Of a DNA stretch of 6,219 nt, positions 1 through 6,202 are shown piece after piece. The DNA comes from Microcoleaceae cyanobacterium UBA9251 (GTDB lineage Bacteria > Cyanobacteriota > Cyanobacteriia > Cyanobacteriales > Microcoleaceae): the NCBI GenBank assembly GCA_003542015.1, contig DPLL01000304.1:1-6219 (forward strand), given 5' to 3'. Under the pieces are notes generated by a model. The model did no database searches, was not told the origin of the DNA, and saw nothing but the letters and a program-made list of their open reading frames with translations. The position numbers and the translations under genes are program-made. The stretch's first letter is position 1; each line of letters opens with the position of its first letter.

Positions 1-83
1 ATCCCGTATTAATTTTTATGAAAAAATCAAATTTTTGTCCCACCCAAAAGGAACCCGATTTCTGCTATTACTTGAGCGACTCT

Positions 84-1364
84 TTAGAAACTCGTGCCTG
101 GTTTTGTTGAGCAATTTGTTGGGGATAGCAGATCGTTAAAAAGAGATAGATAGTGACGAGCTTGAATTTCCTGGGTGAATTCTTGCTCGGTTTTTTGACG
201 AGCGCGATCGCAGAGTTTCTGATGTCGCTCGCCATCCTCCAGCACCCAGGCAATTCCTCGAGCTAAATCCTCGATTTTGAACGGCTCGGCTAGATAGCCG
301 TTTTGCTGGTGTTCGATCATGTCGGACATTCCGCCTATTTTGAAGGCTACGCAAGGGGTGGCGCAGGCGATCGCTTCCATCACCGTGTTGGGCAGGTTAT
401 CTTGCAGTGAAGGAGCGACAAAGACATCGGCGGCTGCATAGATGAGCGCCAGAGAAATCTCATCGGCAAACTTACCGAGATAGTGAGTCTTAAAGCCGAA
501 ATCAGTGGGATTAGGTGGCTCGGATGCGCCAAATACAACCAAGTCTGCCCGATCAGCCCATCCCGACTCGCTCAGGCTTTGTAAAGCTTGTTCTAGCAGG
601 TAAAATCCCTTTCGGCGATCGCTAGCACTCATCGCCCCAAACAAGATCAGTTGCTTATCGCCCGGTAAATTCAGGATTTCTCGCGCAATTTGGCGATCGA
701 TGGGTTTGTACCGCTGAGGATCGATGCCATTGGGAATCACCTCGACTCGCAAATCCTTGAACAGAGAGCTCGACTTCGCACATTTCGCCAACCAGATGCT
801 AGGGGTAACAATCGTTAAATTCAGGTTTTTCCAAGCTTTGGCTTTGCGCTGCCATACCCAGCGCGACAGATCCGCATCTTTACTACTGTCGAGCTGAGGA
901 CAAGCGCCGCAGGATACAGTATAGCGATCGCACTCTTGGTTATAATGACACCCGCCCGTGAATGGCCACATATCGTGAAGAGTCCACACAAGGGGTTGAT
1001 TAAACTTGGGGATCGTTTCAATTTGCAGGTAGCCATGACAAACCCAATGCAGATTTATTACATCTGGAGCGAGTTGAGCTACTTTAGAAAGCCTCCCATC
1101 GGGAATCCACGCGAGGGAAAAATCCGCTTTGGGGTGCTGACGATTCAACTGCAACGGCAAAGCATCGATATACTCGGTGAGTTTTAACTTCGCGATCGCC
1201 TTTTCTAAATAACCTTGTGAGGCTACCACTGCGCGATCGTCAGTATTCTTATACTGCACCAGCATCTGGGATTTCACGGCAATGCTTTGCAACCCCTGAT
1301 GCAATCGATAAGCCGCACGCCCCGCACCTCCACCATCGTCATTACTAACTAGCAATACATTCAT
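84..1364 (-). CDS. GT4-family glycosyltransferase (WcaC/RfaB-like)
   Basis: A 426-residue retaining glycosyltransferase of the GT-B fold, expected to transfer a sugar from a nucleotide donor to a growing glycan on the cytoplasmic side of the membrane. The N-terminal domain opens with the glycine-rich loop GGGAGR (residues 11-16). WTLHDMWPFTGGCHY (127-141) is typical of the colanic-acid WcaC-like branch and begins a four-cysteine cluster (C139, C145, C152, C155). The C-terminal donor domain has IPNGID (210-215), RRKG (250-253) and QDNLPNTVMEA (321-331). In this last motif the usual EX7E pair reads D322...E330. Length is normal for the family and both ends are intact (ATG, TAA). The start has only a weak purine-rich site, AAAGAA, upstream. 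It is the last gene of the minus-strand run, 59 bases after its neighbour. It holds five HIP1 octamers and is more GC-rich than that neighbour. Family is confident; donor and acceptor cannot be read from the sequence. Confidence 0.93.
   Translation of the reverse strand: MNVLLVSNDDGGGAGRAAYRLHQGLQSIAVKSQMLVQYKNTDDRAVVASQGYLEKAIAKLKLTEYIDALPLQLNRQHPKADFSLAWIPDGRLSKVAQLAPDVINLHWVCHGYLQIETIPKFNQPLVWTLHDMWPFTGGCHYNQECDRYTVSCGACPQLDSSKDADLSRWVWQRKAKAWKNLNLTIVTPSIWLAKCAKSSSLFKDLRVEVIPNGIDPQRYKPIDRQIAREILNLPGDKQLILFGAMSASDRRKGFYLLEQALQSLSESGWADRADLVVFGASEPPNPTDFGFKTHYLGKFADEISLALIYAAADVFVAPSLQDNLPNTVMEAIACATPCVAFKIGGMSDMIEHQQNGYLAEPFKIEDLARGIAWVLEDGERHQKLCDRARQKTEQEFTQEIQARHYLSLFNDLLSPTNCSTKPGTSF
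204..211. repeat. HIP1 octamer
   Basis: GCGATCGC, exact palindrome. First of five copies inside the GT4 gene (others at 367-374, 615-622, 924-931, 1192-1199). HIP1 is highly over-represented in most cyanobacterial genomes, and this is the main evidence for the host lineage. Confidence 0.9.
367..374. repeat. HIP1 octamer
   Basis: Exact GCGATCGC, inside the GT4 gene, in the codons just after the DX7E motif. Confidence 0.9.
615..622. repeat. HIP1 octamer
   Basis: Exact GCGATCGC, inside the GT4 gene near the RRKG motif. A one-mismatch copy (GCGATCGA) lies at 693-700. Confidence 0.9.
924..931. repeat. HIP1 octamer
   Basis: Exact GCGATCGC, inside the cysteine-cluster region of the GT4 gene. Confidence 0.9.
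1192..1199. repeat. HIP1 octamer
   Basis: Exact GCGATCGC in the 5' part of the GT4 gene. A one-mismatch copy (GCGATCGT) lies at 1233-1240. No exact copy follows until 4471. Confidence 0.9.
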
Positions 1365-1423
1365 CTATTTGGTTCTTTACTTTATTTGTATAGAATTTTT
1401 AGCCTCGATCGTATCTGACCAAT

Positions 1424-2470
1424 TTACCCCAGTCCTAATCTCCTTTTTAAACCTGATTTTTTCATTTCTATCCAATCCATTATTATTTTTAATAAACTTG
1501 CTTTGGGTATACCTAAATAAGCCGCTGCATACTTAGCAAACTCTTCTCCAACAGGCACTTGCCAAAATTTTGATTTAGGCTGGCAAACCTGTCTAAAAAG
1601 TCTTTTAATACCAAAATTTTTTTCGGCTGGCATATGCCAGACATCTAGAGAAAAATCTTCCGCACTTGCATTATAAAAAAACTGCCAAGCTGTCCAGATC
1701 CTTTTTATATGACTATTTGCCGTTCCTGCACGATACCCTAATTTATGATAAATGTAACTAAGTAAGTGCGCTTCCTCATTAAATTTAGGGAGATTTTTTT
1801 CAAATCTTCTCAAACAAATTTCCCACATTTCATCGCTGATTAACGACACTTTTTTAATATTTTCAATATTCGCAGCAAACCATTCTCCTCCAAAGTATTT
1901 CGGCAGATCTTCATCAACTTTATTTTCCAATTCCCCATAAATCTTCCCCATATCAATTCTAGTTAATCCGTTAATATTGTGAGATTCTGCATAATTTATT
2001 TCATAAGTTAGTAGCCCATGACTTTCTATTTCTTTCTCAATCTTTTCGCATGACTTGATCCATAAACAGTCCGAATCTAAAATAATATAACTCTCGTTTA
2101 TGTCATTTATTTCATTTCTCAAATACTTGATAATATCAAATATATAAAATTGGTTTCTCCACAACCCGTAGTACCCTACTGGAGTTTGGTAAGTAAGAGG
2201 TAGTTGAACAATTTGAATCCCGTGCCGATCTAAAAACTCTCTTGTTTTAAAATTGTCTATATCTGGAATCCGATCAACATTCGTAAAAAGAACGTGATTA
2301 GCCGTTGGATTATTTTTAATGCTGGAAGCAAAATAAACGACTATACATCGCCAGTAAATTGCTTGAAACTGAGTTGACGAAGAGACTCCTACTACTTGTG
2401 GATAGTTACTTTCTTCTCCCTTGGATTCGCCATAGAACCAAGTACATATATTGATTTTGCTATTACTCAT
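1424..2470 (-). CDS. Putative GT-A-like glycosyltransferase with DSD motif, family unrecognised
   Basis: A 348-residue protein without signal peptide or obvious membrane segment. I do not recognise a named family. The layout is that of a metal-dependent GT-A nucleotide-sugar transferase: a hydrophobic strand followed by a DXD motif, YIILDSDCLW (128-137, D132/D134). Then come FGGEWFA (193-199), which resembles an acceptor-site loop, an acidic pair E232-E233, and a late histidine in WHMPAEK (278-284) that could be the third metal ligand, as in GT8-type enzymes. That residue mapping is inference. The C-terminus is basic (KKSGLKRRLGLG). The start is well supported: AAGGAGA lies 6 bases before the ATG. 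The gene sits between an acyltransferase and a GT4 enzyme, which fits a polysaccharide role. It is clearly AT-rich (13, 18 and 19 G+C per 60 bases in three sampled stretches) and lacks HIP1 sites, a sign of separate origin. The role as a transferase is likely; the sugar is unknown. Confidence 0.82.
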   Translation of the reverse strand: MSNSKINICTWFYGESKGEESNYPQVVGVSSSTQFQAIYWRCIVVYFASSIKNNPTANHVLFTNVDRIPDIDNFKTREFLDRHGIQIVQLPLTYQTPVGYYGLWRNQFYIFDIIKYLRNEINDINESYIILDSDCLWIKSCEKIEKEIESHGLLTYEINYAESHNINGLTRIDMGKIYGELENKVDEDLPKYFGGEWFAANIENIKKVSLISDEMWEICLRRFEKNLPKFNEEAHLLSYIYHKLGYRAGTANSHIKRIWTAWQFFYNASAEDFSLDVWHMPAEKNFGIKRLFRQVCQPKSKFWQVPVGEEFAKYAAAYLGIPKASLLKIIMDWIEMKKSGLKRRLGLG

Positions 2471-2476
2471 TACTCT

Positions 2477-2483
2477 TCTCCTT
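2477..2483 (-). promoter_or_regulatory. Strong ribosome binding site of the DSD transferase gene
   Basis: On the minus strand AAGGAGA stands 6 bases before the ATG at 2470. It is the best Shine-Dalgarno match in the window and fixes the start of the gene. The other genes here have weak sites or rely on overlap with the previous gene. Confidence 0.75.
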
Positions 2484-2555
2484 TCCCGCTTGCTAATAAA
2501 TTATTCATTGTTTGATTGTTTGAACATATCTCAAATATCCTTCTAGAATTTATTT

Positions 2556-3158
2556 CTAGGTTTTAGTTGAGCTATCCTCTGGAATACTTCTAATCTTTCG
2601 AGCGGGCACTCCCGCCCAGACTTCATTGGGTGGTACGCTTTTCGCAATCACACTTCCCGCTCCAATAACTGAATTTTTACCTATCGTGCAACCAGGAAGA
2701 ACCGTTACGCCTGCTCCCATCCATACATTTTCATCGATGAAAACGCCTGTTTTAGATTCCTCCCAACCTAAATCTCTATAGGGCTGTTCGTTGGAGATCG
2801 CGTGATTCGATGCTACCAGACAGACATTATTAGCGATCAAAGCATTACGTCCGATATAGATTTCGCCCCCGGCCGCTCGAATATTTGCTGCTGCGCCAAT
2901 TACCGCACGTTCTTCAATAATCAAACGTCCTGTAATTTTACTATTGGGCGAATTTTCTACTACAATAATCTCTGAAAATGCTCCGATAAACACTCCAGCT
3001 CCAATTTTGATTGCATCGTAGTTATCATAGGACCATATTATCGGAAAATGCATTGTCATTTCGGGATTTCTGGACTGAATATATACATTTTTTAGCCAGC
3101 GAACCACATAAGTTTTAGGTTCTCTAACCACCGTTTTGACGGCTCGCACTATATCCAT
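2556..3158 (-). CDS. Hexapeptide-repeat (left-handed beta-helix) acyltransferase
   Basis: A 200-residue acyltransferase of the WcaF/maltose O-acetyltransferase/Vat group, expected to move an acetyl group from acetyl-CoA to a sugar hydroxyl. Imperfect hexapeptide repeats run from about residue 50 to 175 (for example IKIGAG, YIGRNA, VWMGAG, TIGKNS, VIGAGS). The likely catalytic histidine is H119 in ASNHAI, followed by the loop residues that usually contact acceptor and CoA. AGVPARKIR (182-190) is the classic C-terminal signature. About 45 residues precede the helix (basic, WLKNVYIQ), somewhat longer than the minimal enzyme. The ATG cannot be extended upstream, because a TAA lies three codons before it. 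Its ribosome site is weak. It lies 37 bases after the EDD transferase gene and 85 before the DSD transferase gene, so it probably O-acetylates the glycan they build or a nucleotide-sugar precursor. Family confident; acceptor unknown. Confidence 0.92.
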   Translation of the reverse strand: MDIVRAVKTVVREPKTYVVRWLKNVYIQSRNPEMTMHFPIIWSYDNYDAIKIGAGVFIGAFSEIIVVENSPNSKITGRLIIEERAVIGAAANIRAAGGEIYIGRNALIANNVCLVASNHAISNEQPYRDLGWEESKTGVFIDENVWMGAGVTVLPGCTIGKNSVIGAGSVIAKSVPPNEVWAGVPARKIRSIPEDSSTKT

Positions 3159-3195
3159 AGATTCTTAGAGATTTTGTTACTCCATGCAGTTATAT

Positions 3196-4107
3196 TTATT
3201 TCTTCAGCAAAGCCTTCACTTTTCTTTTGATTTTTGAACCTATCCTCGGATCGTAAAAATTATTGAGTTGCGTAAAGCTATCCGCCTTTTCGTCTCGCAT
3301 CATAAATGGGGGATGCTGAAGCGGAAAATCCACCGCTTCTACTGGCATATTAGCAAACTTGCTGGCCTTGTTTTGCGTATGAGTAGCTTCAGCAACGTGT
3401 CCGATATTAGAAATGAGATTTACTTGAGGAAGAATAGTTAAACCGTTGTGAATCCAGCAGGTAAATGTCCAGTTATAGGCCCAGCTATTTATTTTTCCCT
3501 CATAGGTATCTTGGAAAGTCTGCGTCCAAAACTTAACGGATACCGAGTCTGATAAAAAGTCATTTAGCCAGCCCCCATCGCGAACTATTGGCCACAGCCT
3601 CATATCATTGTCATAGTGTTGCCACGCTCGCCGCCAACTCGCCCATCCCCAACAGTGGTTGTAGCGTGAAAAATAGTAACTATCGGAAGTCCTTTTGCGA
3701 CCATATTGAAAATTATTGCCGGCTACAACCATAATCCGCTCGTCGTCTCGATACTTATCTAATAACTCTTCGCAAAAGCGGAAAAATGTCGGTTGCGGCC
3801 AACAATCATCTTCCAGAATAATCGCCTCTTCAACTGTATTAAAAACCCAGTCCAGACCGCTGGATACGCGCTTCTTGCAGCCCATATTCGCATCAGCATA
3901 GTTTGTCAGAACTTCGCAGTCCCAATCCACGCGATCGATAATTGCACGGGTAGCAGCGCACTTTTGGGCCTCACCGATGCTCCCGGCGCGCGGACCGTCA
4001 GCAACTACTAGCAGCTTAGGGGGTTTGGCTTCGCGAATTGCCTCAAACACTTTTTCAGTCGTGTCTGGACGTTTAAAAATTAAAAAAGCAACTGGGGTTT
4101 TTATCAT
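3196..4107 (-). CDS. GT-A glycosyltransferase with EDD motif (GNT-I/HlpA-like)
   Basis: A 303-residue inverting-type GT-A transferase, probably cytoplasmic. The N-terminus (PVAFLIFKRPDTTEKVFEAI, 5-24) is the first strand and helix typical of GT2-like enzymes, with VVADGPR (34-40) as the donor pocket strand. IILEDDCWPQPTFF (96-109) contains the metal-binding E99-D100-D101 and closely resembles the EDD motif of eukaryotic GlcNAc-transferase I (GT13). WGWASWRRAW (153-162) and NSWAYNW (207-213) are aromatic acceptor-side motifs common in cyanobacterial proteins annotated HlpA-like. A histidine in SNIGHVAEATHT (233-244) may complete the metal site (inference). The C-terminus is basic (KIKRKVKALLKK). 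Its ATG overlaps the stop of the preceding gene by 4 bases (ATGA, 4104-4107) and there is no good ribosome site, so translation is probably coupled. A GlcNAc donor is only suggested by the motif resemblance. Confidence 0.9.
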   Translation of the reverse strand: MIKTPVAFLIFKRPDTTEKVFEAIREAKPPKLLVVADGPRAGSIGEAQKCAATRAIIDRVDWDCEVLTNYADANMGCKKRVSSGLDWVFNTVEEAIILEDDCWPQPTFFRFCEELLDKYRDDERIMVVAGNNFQYGRKRTSDSYYFSRYNHCWGWASWRRAWQHYDNDMRLWPIVRDGGWLNDFLSDSVSVKFWTQTFQDTYEGKINSWAYNWTFTCWIHNGLTILPQVNLISNIGHVAEATHTQNKASKFANMPVEAVDFPLQHPPFMMRDEKADSFTQLNNFYDPRIGSKIKRKVKALLKK

Positions 4108-5300
4108 AACTTATCAGCCATCATGTTTTTCTGAAAATCCAAGCGTTTCAGAATCATACTGGTAGCTAGGTCTGCTAACTCGCCGATACTGGTTTCCACA
4201 GGTAAATATCGATATCGAAATGAGGCCAGCCTAGGATCAGTCTCTTGGTATAAAATATCTTGACCGAAGTTCCCCCACCGTTTTTCTGGCATCAAATCAA
4301 TGGACATTCCAGCTTGGCCCGATGGAAGCAGCATATTAGAACCGTGAACGCCTATTACTATACGGCTCTCAGAGTACAGTTGGCAAGCTTCCTTTTCAGT
4401 TTTTTCATTATACCTATCTACCCGAAAATCTTCAATCCATTCAGGAAATTGAGTTTTTCTGCCTAACCCGGCGATCGCAAATTTAGCTGAAGGAACTTTC
4501 TCCCGTATGCCACTCAATAACTTTCGCACTTTCCAATTCTGTAAAAACAGGGCTCTCTCGATCAATTTAAACTTTCTCAAAAATCGAAACAGTAGCATAC
4601 TACACCATAGCCGATCCTCGCGCCAGACAAAAGTTATTCTGAAGTCTTCTGTGTCAAAGTTATGTCTGGTAACTCGGGTAAATTTAGAAATATCAAACTG
4701 ACTGGGATGTGAATAGGCCTCACTTAAATAAATTTTCTCAAACCGCGAGCATTCTTCCCTCACAAATTCATCAAAACTCGGATAGTAGCATCGCCCATTT
4801 TTTAGGGATATACCTACTGTCCACACTTCTGCTACTCCATCGGGAACCAACCATCTTAAAAACTTGGGCACTATAACAACTAAGCCATAATCTGGTTGCT
4901 GCTCTAGATGTCTCTGTGCGTTCAGTAGCTTTAAGAGGCTATGCCCGTATAGATAATCAATGCAGTTTAAGATAATCACCTGCTTGGACGGCTTGAAAAC
5001 TTCTTTGGAAATTTCTATTTCTTCACGGTTAGGATATTGCAGAGATTTCAGGAGTTGATTTCCCAACCACTCCTTCGCCCCATCTTTACCAAACACTAAC
5101 CCTTTTTCTAAATCTATCTGGCTGGGATTATTACGGCTATGACCGACTTTTAAATCGTCTATAATTTCCGTTTTGCTGCCCTGAGCATCGCAGACTGCAC
5201 AAACGTGCATCCCCTGCCAGATAATGCTTTTTGGCTTGAGTATCGTTCCACTCTGCGGACAAGTTGAGTCTATCTGAATGTTCGGTTTGATTTCAATCAT
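4104..5300 (-). CDS. GT61-like glycosyltransferase with N-terminal cysteine-containing segment
   Basis: A 398-residue soluble protein with no signal peptide. The C-terminal part carries RIVIGVHGSNMLLPSG (313-328) followed by AGMSIDLMPE (330-339). This is the arrangement (hydrophobic strand, HGS/HGA, small-residue loop, strand ending in acidic residue) seen in GT61 (DUF563) transferases, where it forms the donor site. The centre has hydrophobic strands such as YGLVVIVPKFL (138-148) and FRITFVWREDRLW (220-232). The first 40 residues contain C14 and a C34-X2-C37 pair whose purpose is unclear; it could be structural or a degenerate zinc knuckle. The ATG at 5300 is supported by a TGA from the upstream flippase remnant that overlaps it (ATGA). 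AGGA lies 11 bases upstream. Its 3' end overlaps the next gene by 4 bases. One HIP1 site lies inside. The glycosyltransferase call is moderately sure; linkage and sugar are unknown. Confidence 0.83.
   Translation of the reverse strand: MIEIKPNIQIDSTCPQSGTILKPKSIIWQGMHVCAVCDAQGSKTEIIDDLKVGHSRNNPSQIDLEKGLVFGKDGAKEWLGNQLLKSLQYPNREEIEISKEVFKPSKQVIILNCIDYLYGHSLLKLLNAQRHLEQQPDYGLVVIVPKFLRWLVPDGVAEVWTVGISLKNGRCYYPSFDEFVREECSRFEKIYLSEAYSHPSQFDISKFTRVTRHNFDTEDFRITFVWREDRLWCSMLLFRFLRKFKLIERALFLQNWKVRKLLSGIREKVPSAKFAIAGLGRKTQFPEWIEDFRVDRYNEKTEKEACQLYSESRIVIGVHGSNMLLPSGQAGMSIDLMPEKRWGNFGQDILYQETDPRLASFRYRYLPVETSIGELADLATSMILKRLDFQKNMMADKL
4471..4478. repeat. HIP1 octamer
   Basis: Exact GCGATCGC inside the GT61-like gene, in the codons for FAIAGLG. 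It is the only copy outside the GT4 gene. Confidence 0.9.
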
Positions 5301-5831
5301 CGTCGTAGTAATCCTACAATTCTTACGCCAGCCCGATATAAATTAGCAGAACGGACAATCCATTTACCTACTATTTTTCAATCTTCCACGAAAAACATCT
5401 CAATCCCGTCACCATATAATAAGTTATCAATATGGCCACCGTAGCCCCCACTGCGACCGATCGAGGCATCATAAATAAATTCAACAAAATTTTAATTCTT
5501 GCCCCCATCACACTGAAATACAAAGCCCATTTTTGTTTTCCTTATATCAGGATAAATGCACTTCTTGCTACCCCAAATAACTTTCCAATTTACCCCAGGC
5601 CTATATTGACAATATAGTTCCCGATGGAGCGTACAATTTCCCATAAAGCAAGTTTACGATGGAGGGTGAACCCAGAGGAACTGCAATTGTTATCATCAGC
5701 CACAATAATAACATAACGTCAACATAAATCTGACTTTTCTTTAAGTATTCTTCATTATTCTTTACTTTTAGTTCGGTCAGCTTTGGCATGACAGATGCAT
5801 TTAACAGCATCGGCACGAAATCAAATAGATG
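5297..5831 (-). pseudogene. Decayed oligosaccharide flippase (Wzx/RfbX-like), 3' part only
   Basis: Wzx-type proteins move undecaprenyl-linked glycans across the inner membrane. Three minus-strand frames in succession give flippase-like protein. Frame A (5831-5604) has FDFVPMLLNASVMPKL, a hydrophobic helix VMLLLWLMITIAVPL, and SIVNLLYGKLYAPSGTIL, then TAG at 5603-5601. Frame B (from about 5580) has LFGVARSAFILI, TAA at 5544-5542, then GKQKWALYFSVMGA, LLNLFMMPR, VAVGATVAILITYY, ending at TAG 5373-5371. Frame C (5374-5297) ends in SANLYRAGVRIVGLLRR and TGA. These match, in order, the family pattern in which LLYG, a Trp-containing stretch, GVARS, a KxKW segment, a GA-rich helix and GAVGATVA follow each other. 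About 178 codons remain of a family usually 400-480 residues long; the N-terminal half is absent. Between TGG (5597-5595) and the GVARS codons one base appears lost, and a second is lost in the A-run at 5374-5378. The final TGA overlaps the next gene's ATG. Confidence 0.88.
5312..5315 (-). promoter_or_regulatory. Possible ribosome binding site of the GT61-like gene
   Basis: AGGA on the minus strand, 11 bases before the ATG at 5300, inside the last codons of the flippase remnant. The spacing is longer than ideal. It is the only Shine-Dalgarno-like sequence close to the start. It would matter because coupling from the flippase gene is no longer possible once that reading frame is broken. Confidence 0.4.
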
Positions 5832-5876
5832 TCAACCATCAAATCAGCAAGCAAATTGCTAGGCCTAATAGCTTAA

Positions 5877-5895
5877 CCTGAGCGTAGTCGAAGGG
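5877..5895 (+). repeat. Dispersed-repeat-like 19-mer
   Basis: CCTGAGCGTAGTCGAAGGG reads like a short intergenic element that I recall in many copies in cyanobacterial and other bacterial genomes, usually with outer CCCT...AGGG arms. Here it is a single copy with one arm slightly eroded (ACCTG in place of CCCTG). The identification is from memory of the motif and is not verified. Confidence 0.45.
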
Positions 5896-6202
5896 ATCAG
5901 CACAAGTATCGGTACTCCGATTGATGGTGGGTAATTGACTTGCCAATCTTGCATTGAGCATTCTCCGCTATGTCAAAAAGCAGGCCAGTAGTCATGGGGG
6001 TGGAGCTTCAGTTCGCACACCCTCGTGGCGAGTACATCTTGGATTAGCTCGATCATAAAAAGCGATTTTGTCTGTCTTATAAACAGTTGTCTCGTTTTCG
6101 GATCAAATATGTTGGCCCCATAAGAAGCCACCATTTGTGCACAATTTTTCCATGCAGAGACTCGCCCCACCTGATCCTATATACAATCGCTGCCACATCC
6201 CC

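Noticed and set aside
22..36. AT-only hairpin (AAAAAT-CAA-ATTTTT) after the GT4 gene as a terminator
   Set aside because: The stem is 6 A/T pairs with no GC core and no clear U-tract beyond it, so it would be very weak. Simple AT-richness explains it.
18..110. Plus-strand 30-codon frame starting MKKSNF
   Set aside because: It has no ribosome site, overlaps the 3' end of the GT4 gene, and resembles nothing I know.
936..1187. Plus-strand 83-codon open frame
   Set aside because: It lies wholly within the GT4 gene on the opposite strand, lacks a ribosome site and shows no motif; it is an antisense shadow.
5432..5617. Plus-strand 61-codon open frame
   Set aside because: The opposite strand carries clear flippase-like sequence, so this frame is an antisense shadow of the pseudogene.
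5806..5835. Possible minus-strand promoter with an exact TTGACA at 5835-5830
   Set aside because: The best -10 at 17-18 bases spacing is GATGCT, only three matches to TATAAT, and it lies in codons of the flippase remnant. A single hexamer match is not enough.
5943..6060. Plus-strand frame with ANLALSILRY, reminiscent of transposase C-termini
   Set aside because: The likeness is a few residues only. There is no DDE motif, no terminal inverted repeats or target duplication, and upstream stops interrupt the frame.
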